NCBI RefSeq assembly: GCF_900631615.1
Contig: NZ_LR131273.1
Location: forward strand, 3,752,850-3,816,849
Length of the DNA stretch: 64,000 nt
Source: Tsukamurella paurometabola
GTDB lineage: Bacteria > Actinomycetota > Actinomycetes > Mycobacteriales > Mycobacteriaceae
Direction of reading: 5' to 3'
The translations under genes were made by a program, and so were the position numbers. The notes under the pieces are model-generated. The model was not told the origin of the DNA. It was given only the letters and a program-made list of their open reading frames with translations, and made no database searches. Positions 45,502 to 55,398 of this stretch are shown piece after piece. Each line of letters begins with the position of its first letter. Positions within the stretch are counted from its first letter, which is position 1.

Positions 45502-46200
45502 ATGAGGAAGATCGCAGCTCGGCGGATCATCGGCGTCGTCGCAGGCCTGACGGCCGCATCCCTGGTCGTCGCGGGGTGCGGGAACGGCGACTCGGACAAG
45601 GGCGAGGCGGCCACGTCGGCGGTCACCTCGGCGGCCGACGCTTCGTCCGCCGGGCCCGCGGCCTCGTCCGCTCCCGCGTCGTCCGCGACGGCCGCGTCGT
45701 CCGCGTCCGCATCCCGCGCTACGGGATCGTCTGCGCCGGTGCCGGCAGGTGGGGTGAAGGTGAAGGGCGCCGACGGCAGCGACGTCACCCTGACCGGTCC
45801 GATCGCCGCGAAGTACAGCGCCGCGACGCAGGCGCAGCGCACGGCCCTGGGGGTGGTCCTCACCGGCGATCACAACGCCGGCACCCGGGAGAGCGGCGTG
45901 ATCTTCCAGCAGTTCAAGGGCGGCGTGATCACCGCGAGGAACGCTGCGGCGGGTACGCCCGCGTACATCACCTGGGGGCGAATCCGGGACGCCTGGAACG
46001 TCGAGCGCGGCCCCGACGGCAGGCCTTCGCCCGCCGGCAGGAACGGCTCCGCCGGCCCACTGGGCGCGGTGACCAGCGACGAGACCACGGCGGGTGCGGT
46101 CAAGCAGACCACGTTCGAGCACGGGAGGATCACCTTCGATCCGCGGACCGGCAAGGTCGAGGTGACCGTCAACGGCACGGTCGTACCGGCCGGAATCTAG
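45502..46200 (+). CDS. LGFP-type lipoprotein with Ser/Ala-rich linker
   Basis: The 232-residue protein has a signal peptide with lipobox VAGC (Cys at about 26), a Ser/Ala-rich linker of about 45 residues coded by short TCGTCCGC-like repeats, and a C-terminal domain with LTGPIAAKYSA, GPLGAVTSDETTAGAVKQTTFEHGRITFD. These lines match the LGFP-type domain of the lipoprotein at 25210-25791, but the repeat cores are more diverged. It is probably a surface lipoprotein of the mycolic-acid envelope. AAGGA lies before ATG 45502. DUF1905 follows by 12 nt. Confidence 0.82.
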   Translation: MRKIAARRIIGVVAGLTAASLVVAGCGNGDSDKGEAATSAVTSAADASSAGPAASSAPASSATAASSASASRATGSSAPVPAGGVKVKGADGSDVTLTGPIAAKYSAATQAQRTALGVVLTGDHNAGTRESGVIFQQFKGGVITARNAAAGTPAYITWGRIRDAWNVERGPDGRPSPAGRNGSAGPLGAVTSDETTAGAVKQTTFEHGRITFDPRTGKVEVTVNGTVVPAGI

Positions 46201-46212
46201 GAGGGCACAGCC

Positions 46213-46500
46213 ATGGCCGATACCGCGGGACCGATCGACATCACCTTCACCGCCGTCCTCGGCAAGGTGCGCGAGGGCGACACGTGGACGTGCGTGCAGC
46301 TGCCGGGTTCGGCCGAGATCTTCGGCACCCGCGGCCTGGTCAAGGTCGCCGGCACCGTCGACGGCGTGCCCTTCACCTCGTCGTTCATGGCCCTGGGCGA
46401 CGGGACGCACAAACTGCCCGTCGCCGCGGCGATCCGCCGCCGGATCGGCAAGACCGATGGTGACGAGGTCGAGGTGCACCTCACGGAGCGCCTGAACTGA
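46213..46500 (+). CDS. DUF1905 domain protein
   Basis: The 95-residue protein is a single DUF1905 domain, a small beta-barrel of unknown function. It shows [61 protein letters not shown] and ends [15 protein letters not shown], the usual order of strands. ATG 46213 has the strong ribosome site AGGAGG 11 nt upstream, which begins right at the lipoprotein stop, so the two are one transcript. Confidence 0.88.
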   Translation: MADTAGPIDITFTAVLGKVREGDTWTCVQLPGSAEIFGTRGLVKVAGTVDGVPFTSSFMALGDGTHKLPVAAAIRRRIGKTDGDEVEVHLTERLN

Positions 46501-46525
46501 GTGCTCCGGCGCCCGGCAGGCGTCG

Positions 46526-47182
46526 TCAGCGGGCGAGGACGCCCGTCGCGAACCGGTCCGCGGTCTCGGCGACGGTGTGCCGCCAGTCCGCGGGATCGAC
46601 CGCGTGCGCTCCGCGCTCGCCCGCGAAGGCGCTCGAGGCCACGAGATCCGGCTCCAGGTCGCCGAGCACCTGCAGGCTCGTGAGCAGTTGCTCCCCGTTG
46701 CTCAGGCCGGGGATGTAGCCGGCGTTCCAGCGCCCGTCCGCGCCGCGGTAGAGAGTGTCGCCGGTGAACAGGTACCGCGCACCGTCGGACCCGGTGACCA
46801 GGAAGGACGTGCTCCCGGGCGTGTGGCCCGGTGTGGGGATGGTCTCGACGCCGTTGTCGTCGACGGCCCGGTCGGCGAGCACGACGCCGGGTACGGCGTG
46901 CTCCGCGATCGCCGCGAGGTCGCCCGCCGGGGCGTGGAGGACGGAGCCGAACCGCTCGGCGATCGCGCTCAGCAACGGGCCCGCCTCGTCCTGGTGGCTG
47001 AGGTACTGGTGGGCGATGCCGCCGTGCGCGGCGATCGCGTCGAAGTCCGCGGCGTCGCCGGGGGAGTAGAACAGGACAGTGCCACCCGACGAGGGCGTCC
47101 ACAGGTAGGCGTGCGTGGTCAAGCCCGGGAACGGCGAGAACGTCGGGGTCTCGAGCAGGTCGGGCCGGATGGTGGTGAGCAT
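46526..47182 (-). CDS. Metallo-beta-lactamase-fold hydrolase with degenerate metal motif
   Basis: The 218-residue protein has the MBL fold order: ATPFPGLTTHAYLW-like start, GTVLFYSPGDAADFDAIAAHGGI, then TPGHTPGSTSFLV and YLFTGDTLYRG. The usual HxHxDH metal motif is replaced by LSHQDEAGPL, keeping one His and the Asp but losing the second His and last His. Activity may therefore use one metal or be lost. The late His/Gly and Asp motifs are intact. AGAGGA precedes ATG 47182. It ends 25 nt from the convergent DUF1905 gene. Confidence 0.78.
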   Translation of the reverse strand: MLTTIRPDLLETPTFSPFPGLTTHAYLWTPSSGGTVLFYSPGDAADFDAIAAHGGIAHQYLSHQDEAGPLLSAIAERFGSVLHAPAGDLAAIAEHAVPGVVLADRAVDDNGVETIPTPGHTPGSTSFLVTGSDGARYLFTGDTLYRGADGRWNAGYIPGLSNGEQLLTSLQVLGDLEPDLVASSAFAGERGAHAVDPADWRHTVAETADRFATGVLAR

Positions 47183-47231
47183 CGGATGTCCTCTCGTGGG
47201 GTGCGCCCGACGCTACGACCTCAAGGAAACT

Positions 47232-47987
47232 TCAGGTCAAGACGCGGTCCTGCGGACTCGTGCGCGGCTTCGTGGTCAGGGCGAGTGCGAGGAGGGTGAC
47301 ACCGAGTGCGCATCGCCACCAGAGGAAGGGGTCGATCGCGGCCCGCTCGGTGCCGCCGGTCCCGATCGGATTCGCCCACGGGATGATCAGCGCGGCGAGT
47401 CCCGAGATCGCGAAGCACACGGCGGTGAGGGCTGCGAGCCGGACGTGTGACCGGATCAGGAGGACGGCGGCGAGGCCCATCAGGGCCATCCCGGTGACGT
47501 GCTCGACGTACGCGGCGATCGGATGCACGACGATGCGCGCCGGCGGGCCGCCGGGGAACTCGCCGGCGCTACCGGGGAAGAGACCGACGCACGCGAGGGC
47601 GATGCCGTTGATCGCGCCGAGTACCAGCGCCACGGTCGCCCACGGACGGGGGAGCAGCGGGCGCAGTGCGATCACCGCGGCGATCCCGAGCGCGCCCACC
47701 GCGACGAACGCGGCGTTCATGAGTGGGTGCCAGGGGGAGCACACGAAGCGGTCCGAGACCGCGAGACCCCCGTCGCGCCGGAGGTCGCCAAGGCACTCGG
47801 GGACGCCCAGATCGCTGATCATGTTGTTCGTCCAGCTGTACGGGCGCGGCCACTGCCGAGCGACGAGCACTTCTGTCAGGAAGTAGCCGACGGTGGCGGT
47901 CAGGAGCGTCCCGGCCGTGACCGTCCGGCGCCTGCTGAGTGTGGTGGCGGGGCGGGTCGAGGGGAGGCGCGAGATGTTTAGCCGCAT
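47232..47987 (-). CDS. DUF998 family membrane protein
   Basis: The 251-residue protein has about six helices and the DUF998 landmarks: YSWTNNMISDLGVPECL near helix 1-2, SPWHPLMNAAFVAVGAL, a loop ending LFPGSAGEFPGGPPARIVVHPIAAYVEHVTGM, and a terminal membrane pair. The function is unknown. ATG 47987 has no clear ribosome site. It is divergent from the small Rho-N-type gene at 48059. Confidence 0.85.
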   Translation of the reverse strand: MRLNISRLPSTRPATTLSRRRTVTAGTLLTATVGYFLTEVLVARQWPRPYSWTNNMISDLGVPECLGDLRRDGGLAVSDRFVCSPWHPLMNAAFVAVGALGIAAVIALRPLLPRPWATVALVLGAINGIALACVGLFPGSAGEFPGGPPARIVVHPIAAYVEHVTGMALMGLAAVLLIRSHVRLAALTAVCFAISGLAALIIPWANPIGTGGTERAAIDPFLWWRCALGVTLLALALTTKPRTSPQDRVLT

Positions 47988-48058
47988 TCAGTAGTTCTAC
48001 GGGAAAGTCTCGCTGCACGCTGTGGTGTGCATCTCCGTTCGGGCGTACGGTCGGGAAC

Positions 48059-48328
48059 ATGGCCGAGAAGAACGCGCGACCGTCCGTGAAGGACGGTGAA
48101 CTGTACGACGAACTCCGCGACAAGGGTGACTCCAAGGAGAAGGCTGCGCGGATCGCGAACGCCGCGGCGAACCGGGGCCGATCCGCGGTCGGGGCGGCCG
48201 GTGGGCACGCGCGGCCCTACGAGGAGTGGACCGTCGACGAACTCCGAGCGCGCGCCAAGGAACTGGGCCTGACGGGCTACTCGTCGAAGCGCAAGGCCGC
48301 GCTGATCGACGAGCTCCGGAACCACTGA
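48059..48328 (+). CDS. Small Rho-N/SAP-like domain protein
   Basis: The 89-residue basic protein has an N-terminal part with KDGELYDELRDKGDSKEKAARIANAAANRG (helical) and a C-terminal Rho termination factor N-terminal domain: EEWTVDELRARAKELGLTGYSSKRKAALIDELRNH. It probably binds nucleic acid. This small protein is common in actinobacteria with no known role. ATG 48059 lies exactly 7 nt after TACGGT (48046-48051), a leaderless layout. Confidence 0.85.
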   Translation: MAEKNARPSVKDGELYDELRDKGDSKEKAARIANAAANRGRSAVGAAGGHARPYEEWTVDELRARAKELGLTGYSSKRKAALIDELRNH

Positions 48329-48423
48329 CGAATCGGTGGCACGGCCGCGATTCGGTTGTCGGGACACCGAGCCCGGGCATCACGTGGCACGTGCCCACCG
48401 ATCGGAACGCGCCCAGGTTGCGG

Positions 48424-48777
48424 TCAGCAGCAGTTCGGGTCGAGCACTGTGCACAGCGCGCTCAACGCCTCGCGACGAGGGGAGTGGCGCACGTTCATCC
48501 CCTGCCGCTCGGAGGCGACGAAGCCGGCGGTCCGGAGCTGTCCCAGATGGTGGCTGACGGTCGACTCGGTGAGTCCGATCGTATTCGCAAGCGCGCCCGT
48601 CGTGCACGGCTCGCCACAGGTGAACAGCAGTGACAGGAGTTTGACCCGGACCGGGTCGGCGAGAGCTTTGAGGCGCAGTGCGACATCGAGGGCGGTGGCA
48701 TCGTCGGCGGGTGTCGCGGCGACGGGGGCGCAGCAGACGGGGTCGGACATGTCGATGACGGGCAACGCCTTGGGCAT
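48424..48777 (-). CDS. arsR: ArsR-family arsenic-responsive repressor
   Basis: The 117-residue repressor has the winged helix ALADPVRVKLLSLLFTCGEPCTTGALANTIGLTESTVSHHLGQLRTAGFVASERQGMNVRHSP. Cysteines near the N-terminus (PVCCAP), in the middle (CGEPC) and at the C-terminus (LDPNCC) are likely As(III) ligands. Arsenite binding should release it from the operator between arsR and arsI. ATG 48777 lies exactly 7 nt after TATGGT (minus reading of 48785-48790); longer starts at 48789 and 48795 are in frame but would need a leader. Confidence 0.92.
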   Translation of the reverse strand: MPKALPVIDMSDPVCCAPVAATPADDATALDVALRLKALADPVRVKLLSLLFTCGEPCTTGALANTIGLTESTVSHHLGQLRTAGFVASERQGMNVRHSPRREALSALCTVLDPNCC

Positions 48778-48784
48778 GGAGTGA

Positions 48785-48817
48785 ACCATACGCACTCTTT
48801 TGACATATGTCGAAGAG
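48785..48817. promoter_or_regulatory. Divergent ars promoter/operator
   Basis: The perfect palindrome GACATATGTC (48802-48811) with flanking CTCTTTT and GAAGAG arms forms an ArsR-type dyad. On the plus strand it overlaps TTGACA (48800-48805), a perfect -35 for arsI. On the minus strand it overlaps the -35 region of arsR, whose -10 TATGGT is 48785-48790. One bound repressor could shut both promoters. Confidence 0.78.
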
Positions 48818-48880
48818 GTGGCGTAGGACTGACCTGTCGCCCATTCGACACCCCGTCACCCGACTTCGGAGGTCGCCACC

Positions 48881-49300
48881 ATGGCTCGTGTGCAGCTCGC
48901 CCTCAATGTCGACGACCTGGAAGCGTCGATCGCGTTCTACAGCAAGCTCTTCGGCGTCAGGCCGGCGAAGGTCGAGCCCAGCTACGCCAACTTCGGGGTG
49001 GCCGACCCTCCGCTGAAGCTGGTGCTCATCGAGAATCCCGGCAAGGGCGGCACGCTCAACCATCTGGGTGTCGAGGTCGAATCCTCGAACGCCGTGCACG
49101 CCGAGATCGCCCGTCTCGCGGAGGCCGGAATGGTCGACGACGAGGAGATCGGCACCACCTGCTGCTTCGCGACGCAGGACAAGGTGTGGGCGGCAGCTCC
49201 CGGGGGAGAGCGCTGGGAGGTGTACACCGTCCTCGCGGATTCCGCGACGTTCGGCGGCGCGCCGGCGTCGGACGCCTCGTGCGATTGCCTGCCACGGTGA
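48881..49300 (+). CDS. arsI: ArsI/CadI-family VOC protein (probable C-As lyase)
   Basis: The 139-residue dioxygenase-like (VOC) protein matches ArsI, which breaks the C-As bond of trivalent organoarsenicals with Fe(II) and O2. The cysteine pair that binds arsenic is seen in TTCCFATQDKVW. Metal ligands fit His in LNHLGVEVE and Glu in RWEVYTV. CadI-type members are cadmium-induced and share this sequence, so cadmium binding is the alternative; the arsenic neighbours favour ArsI. GGAGG precedes ATG 48881. Confidence 0.9.
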   Translation: MARVQLALNVDDLEASIAFYSKLFGVRPAKVEPSYANFGVADPPLKLVLIENPGKGGTLNHLGVEVESSNAVHAEIARLAEAGMVDDEEIGTTCCFATQDKVWAAAPGGERWEVYTVLADSATFGGAPASDASCDCLPR

Positions 49301-50370
49301 CCGCACCGTCGACCCGGACCCCCGTCGCGGGGAAGCTGTCGCCCCTGGACCGGCTCCTCCCGCTGTGGATCGGTCTCGCCATGGTCGTCGGGCTGATGCT
49401 CGGCCGGGCCGTGCCCGGGTTCGGTCCGGCGCTGGAGAAGGTGCAGGTCGGCGGTGTCTCCGTGCCGATCGCCGCGGGTCTGCTCATCATGATGTACCCG
49501 GTGCTGGCGAAGGTTCGGTACGACCGTCTCGGAACCGTCACGGGCGACCGTAGGCTCCTCCTGGGTTCGCTCGTGCTGAACTGGATTCTCGGACCGGCGT
49601 TGATGTTCGCGCTCGCCTGGACTCTGCTGCCGGGCCTCCCGGAGTACCGCACCGGGCTGATCATCGTCGGTCTGGCCCGCTGCATCGCGATGGTCATCAT
49701 CTGGAACGACCTCGCGTGCGGCGATCGCGAGGCCGCCGCCGTGCTCGTCGCGTTGAACTCCGTCTTCCAGGTGGTGATGTTCGCCGCCCTCGGCTGGTTC
49801 TACCTCTCCGTCCTGCCCGGATGGCTGGGGCTCGAGCAGGCGAGGATCACCACCTCGCCGGGGCAGATCGCGGCGTCCGTTCTGGTCTTCCTCGGCATTC
49901 CGCTCGTCGCCGGATACCTGTCCCGGCGGATCGGGGAGGGGACGAAGGGCGTGGACTGGTACGAGTCCCGGTTCCTGCCGCGCATCGGCCCCTGGGCGCT
50001 GTACGGATTGCTGTTCACCGTCGTCGTGCTGTTCGCGTTGCAGGGCGAGCAGATCACCTCGCGTCCGGGGGACGTGGCCCGCATCGCGCTGCCGCTGCTG
50101 GTGTACTTCGCCGTCATGTGGGGCGGCGGGTACCTACTCGGGGCGTCGATGGGACTCGGCTACTCCCGTACGACGACTCTGGCTTTCACCGCGGCGGGGA
50201 ACAACTTCGAGCTCGCCATCGCCGTCGCGATCGCGACGTACGGCGCATCGTCGGGCCAGGCCCTCGCCGGTGTTGTCGGCCCGCTCATCGAGGTTCCCGT
50301 CCTTGTCGCCCTCGTCTACGTCTCGCTGGCGCTGCGTCGCCGCTTCACCCCGGAAAGGACCCTCGGATGA
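49297..50370 (+). CDS. acr3: Arsenite efflux permease Acr3
   Basis: The 357-residue protein has ten hydrophobic helices of the Acr3 (BASS-related) family that exports arsenite by proton exchange. Typical segments are [31 protein letters not shown], the arsenite-binding cysteine in [18 protein letters not shown], and [20 protein letters not shown] near the C-terminus. The start GTG 49297 overlaps the ArsI stop by GTGA, and its stop overlaps the ArsC start by ATGA. Confidence 0.95.
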   Translation: MTAPSTRTPVAGKLSPLDRLLPLWIGLAMVVGLMLGRAVPGFGPALEKVQVGGVSVPIAAGLLIMMYPVLAKVRYDRLGTVTGDRRLLLGSLVLNWILGPALMFALAWTLLPGLPEYRTGLIIVGLARCIAMVIIWNDLACGDREAAAVLVALNSVFQVVMFAALGWFYLSVLPGWLGLEQARITTSPGQIAASVLVFLGIPLVAGYLSRRIGEGTKGVDWYESRFLPRIGPWALYGLLFTVVVLFALQGEQITSRPGDVARIALPLLVYFAVMWGGGYLLGASMGLGYSRTTTLAFTAAGNNFELAIAVAIATYGASSGQALAGVVGPLIEVPVLVALVYVSLALRRRFTPERTLG

Positions 50371-50783
50371 GCCCGTCCGTCCTCTTCGTGTGCGTCAAGA
50401 ACGGCGGCAAGTCCCAGATGGCCGCCGGGTTGATGCGCGCAGTCGTCGGGGATGCCGTCGACGTGCACTCGGCCGGCACGGCGCCCGGGGCTGCGGTGAA
50501 CCGCCTCTCCGCCGCGTCGCTCGCCGAGGTCGGCGTCGATATCACCGGGGAGGTGCCGAAGCCGATCGATCCCGCGCTGCTGGCGACGGTCGACCGCGTG
50601 GTCGTGCTCGGGGCCGAGGCGGACCTCGACGTCCCCGACGGGGTTCGGTTCGAGCGGTGGATCACCGACGAGCCGTCCGAACGGGGTATCGAGGGGATCG
50701 AGCGGATGCGGCTGGTCCGCGACGACATCGCCGCCAGAGTGGGGGCACTCGCCGTGTCGCTGGGCGTCGCGGGCGCGCGGTGA
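50367..50783 (+). CDS. arsC: Arsenate reductase ArsC (low-molecular-weight phosphatase-like, probable mycothiol type)
   Basis: The 138-residue protein has the P-loop start [20 protein letters not shown], with Cys-x5-Lys-Ser in place of the usual Cys-x5-Arg-Ser, and an Asp-Glu-Pro (TDEPSERG) acid loop. The CVKNGGKS form is typical of the mycothiol/mycoredoxin-dependent arsenate reductases of Corynebacterium. It reduces arsenate to arsenite, which Acr3 then exports. ATG 50367 overlaps the Acr3 stop. Confidence 0.9.
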   Translation: MSPSVLFVCVKNGGKSQMAAGLMRAVVGDAVDVHSAGTAPGAAVNRLSAASLAEVGVDITGEVPKPIDPALLATVDRVVVLGAEADLDVPDGVRFERWITDEPSERGIEGIERMRLVRDDIAARVGALAVSLGVAGAR

Positions 50784-51380
50784 GGTGCGACCGGGTTCGT
50801 GCAGACCCGTATGGCGCCGTGTGACCGAGCCGGCACGTAATGTCATAATGTAGATTATCGGTACAACGGGGAAGCGGACGCCGACTGGGTGTCTCCGGGC
50901 GGTTCGGATCTCTCGGTCTCGGTTCCGGAGTCGGTGTTTCCGACGACATCACTGGATATGCGCTGCGGCTCCCGCCGGCGCCTTGGTCATCAACACGACC
51001 CAGACGGGTTTAGGCACCGCCGCACTCGGTTCGGTGCGCACACCGCCGCCCGGTCTCGCCGGCCGCTTTCTCGCCTTCGGCCCGCCGGTCCGATGTCCGT
51101 CCCGATGCGTTCACCGTCGCTGGCGCTGTGCGGGTGTCGCGCTGACGACAGGCCCTCTGTCCTGTCCTCCCCGCGGTGTCCTAGTTAATACGTCACAGTG
51201 ACGAATATGTCCTGCCCGTTCGGCGAGCGATGTCGCACGCCGGGATCGGTGACCGCCGAACGACGTATCGGGACATTGCTCACTCCGCAGACTATTGCAA
51301 TCGCAATTGTTCCTCTCTTACTCTTGTGACGCATGGTGAGTCACGGACGCGTGGGAATTCGTTCGTGTGAGCAAGGAGGA
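50784..51380. other. 600-nt gene-free region with several palindromes
   Basis: No convincing coding frame is seen; short open frames have composition unlike the neighbours. It contains ATAATGTAGATTAT (50845-50858, a 5-4-5 dyad) just after arsC, CGTCACAGTGACG (51191-51203, a perfect 6-1-6 dyad), and an ATTGCAATCGCAATT stretch (51294-51308). AT-rich blocks near 50840-50860 and 51181-51320 stand out in this GC-rich genome. It may be a regulatory region or the relic of a lost gene. Confidence 0.5.
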
Positions 51381-51383
51381 ATG

Positions 51384-51797
51384 ATGGGCAGGCATAGTCG
51401 TGGGGAATTCGCGGCCGCACCGAAGGTCGACGTCTCACTCGAGGACACCGTCCAGTTCAGTCTGCCCGGCTTGAGCCTTGCTCGTCCGACGTCGGTGCTC
51501 GCCAGTTCCAATACGCGACAAATGGCGATAGATTCAATTTCACGAATGATTGATTTAATTGACGTGATTGACAATGCGTCTGACCAGCGCGCTGCGCGGC
51601 GGGCCGCGCAGCGCGGATCGCTCGTCAACTTCCGTCAGATCGCCACGGCGAGTAACCGGTTCGCGCAGGCGGCTGCCACGCGCATGCGCCACCCTATCGG
51701 CGGCCGGCATCGATTCACAGGAGAATTCGGCGGCGACACGCGCGCGCATGGGGGGAACATTAACCATCGATGGTCGGATAACGCTATTGTTAACACC
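51384..51797 (+). other. In-frame upstream segment with strong ribosome site; possible N-terminal extension or separate ORF
   Basis: AAGGAGG (51373-51379) stands just before ATG 51381 and ATG 51384, the best ribosome site in this region. The frame opened there (MGRHSRGEF...) stays open through 51797 and runs into the next gene. However, third codon positions are mixed and AT-rich codons (ATT GAT TTA ATT) appear at about 51540-51570, unlike the GC-rich third positions after 51798. Either a 300-residue protein starts at 51384, or this is a separate or decaying coding unit. Confidence 0.45.
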
Positions 51798-52286
51798 ATG
51801 ACCAATGATGACCTCTCCGTCCTCAAGCGCGCGCAAGAACTCGTCCGGAAGCACGACGAGGAGCTCCGTGCTCAGCGAGTCGAGCGTGAAGGGCGGGTGC
51901 GCCAGACGGGCTCGCTGATCGCCACCTACAGTGCCGACTGCGCGCTCCGCCTCGCGGAGCTGCTGGACTTCTCCGAGAAGGACGGCCCCGTCGACAAGAT
52001 CAAGTGGCAGCTGTCCGCTTCGGGTGAGAAGCTCATCTCCTTCAACCCCGAGGACAACGACCTCATGGTCGACATGCACCGCATGCCGATGCTGGTCACC
52101 AACGTCGAGGGCTACACCGTGGGTGTGCAGCACCTGCTGGGGACCGACGTCTACGTCTTCGGCCTCACCGATGGCGAGGACAACTGGAGCGGTTTCGAGG
52201 ACCTCGAGGGCTTCGGTCGCGCCACCCTGACCCCGGGCAACCGCTACAAGTGGACCGAGGTCTCGCTCTCCCAGTACAACGAGTGA
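51798..52286 (+). CDS. Hypothetical protein, alternative start of a longer frame
   Basis: The 162-residue product begins MTNDDLSVLKRAQELVRKHDEEL, a charged helix likely to coil, and continues with a mixed alpha/beta domain ending WSGFEDLEGFGRATLTPGNRYKWTEVSLSQYNE. I do not recognise the family. ATG 51798 lies exactly 7 nt after TATTGT, matching the leaderless promoters seen elsewhere, and codon use becomes typically GC-rich from here. If translation begins at 51384 the product has 300 residues. A strong rho-independent terminator follows the stop. Confidence 0.65.
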   Translation: MTNDDLSVLKRAQELVRKHDEELRAQRVEREGRVRQTGSLIATYSADCALRLAELLDFSEKDGPVDKIKWQLSASGEKLISFNPEDNDLMVDMHRMPMLVTNVEGYTVGVQHLLGTDVYVFGLTDGEDNWSGFEDLEGFGRATLTPGNRYKWTEVSLSQYNE

Positions 52287-52305
52287 CGACTCCCCCAGCC
52301 GCCTA

Positions 52306-52342
52306 GCCGAGCACGCCCCCGGGCGTGCTCGGCTTTCGTTTT
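52306..52342 (+). terminator. Rho-independent terminator
   Basis: A 13-bp stem (52306-52318 with 52321-52333; the tight turn probably opens to a 4-6 nt loop) is followed by TTTCGTTTT. This is the best classical terminator in the window and separates the unknown gene from the UvrA-like gene. Confidence 0.88.
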
Positions 52343-52401
52343 GCCGAGGGTCCGCGCCGGTACGCTGGTGCGGTTGCCGCACGAGTCCATCAGGAGCGCC
52401 C

Positions 52402-54768
<2,367 letters not shown>

Positions 54769-54809
54769 CGGTGCCGGGGCCTTCAGGTTCGTCGCCTACC
54801 ATCGCTGAC

Positions 54810-55397
54810 GTGACCACCACCGAGGCCGTCGGGCCCCCTTCACCGAACCGTCGCACCACCGGGATCCTGCTGCTCGTGACCGGCGTCCTGGGGCTGTTGG
54901 CCTCGGCGATGCTGACGATCGACAAGATCAGGCTGCTCGAGGACCCGAACTTCGTCCCCGGGTGCAGCCTCGACCCGACGATCTCCTGCGGCTCCGTCAT
55001 GCAGTCCTGGCAGGGGTCGCTCTTCGGCTTCCCCAACCCCCTGATCGGCATCGCCTCGTTCTCGGTGGTGATCGTCGCCGGCGTGCTCGCGCTCGGCGGC
55101 GTCGACCTCCCCCGCTGGTTCTGGACCGGGCTGGCGATCGGTGCCGCCGCGGGCATCGCGCTCGTGATCTTCCTGATCTACTCGAGCCTGTTCGTGATCC
55201 ACGCGCTCTGCCTGTGGTGCATGCTCGTCTGGACGATCATGCCCATCGTCCTCGCGACCGCCGTGGCCGCAGCGCTGGGGCCGAAGGCGACGCAGCAGGT
55301 CAAGCAGTTGCTGGCCGCGCTCGTGCTGCTCTGGTACATCGTCGTGCTGACGCTGATCGCGGTGCAGTTCTGGGACTACTGGAGCAGCAAGTTCTAG
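54810..55397 (+). CDS. Vitamin K epoxide reductase (VKOR) family protein
   Basis: The 195-residue membrane protein has four or five helices. It has the loop cysteine pair in PGCSLDPTISCGSVM and the active CxxC in HALCLWCML. VKORs reoxidise the disulfide-forming DsbA-like proteins using quinone, so it helps fold exported proteins. GTG 54810 lies exactly 7 nt after TACCAT (54797-54802); an earlier GTG at 54771 would add 13 low-complexity residues. It follows the UvrA-like gene by about 40 nt and ends against the convergent MFS gene. Confidence 0.9.
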   Translation: MTTTEAVGPPSPNRRTTGILLLVTGVLGLLASAMLTIDKIRLLEDPNFVPGCSLDPTISCGSVMQSWQGSLFGFPNPLIGIASFSVVIVAGVLALGGVDLPRWFWTGLAIGAAAGIALVIFLIYSSLFVIHALCLWCMLVWTIMPIVLATAVAAALGPKATQQVKQLLAALVLLWYIVVLTLIAVQFWDYWSSKF

Positions 55398-55398
55398 A

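Noticed and set aside
48370-48395. CACGTG-containing repeat after the Rho-N gene as a terminator
   Set aside because: The stem is short and interrupted, and no clear hairpin of convincing strength can be drawn between the convergent genes.
50889-51201. Two small open frames (about 99 and 72 codons) in the gene-free region
   Set aside because: Their Arg/Pro/Ser-rich translations lack any domain, there is no ribosome site, and codon use does not match the neighbouring genes.
51540-51570. Short ATTGA-type repeats as a possible CRISPR or iteron array
   Set aside because: Only three or four degenerate copies with no regular spacing or spacers; too short for either.
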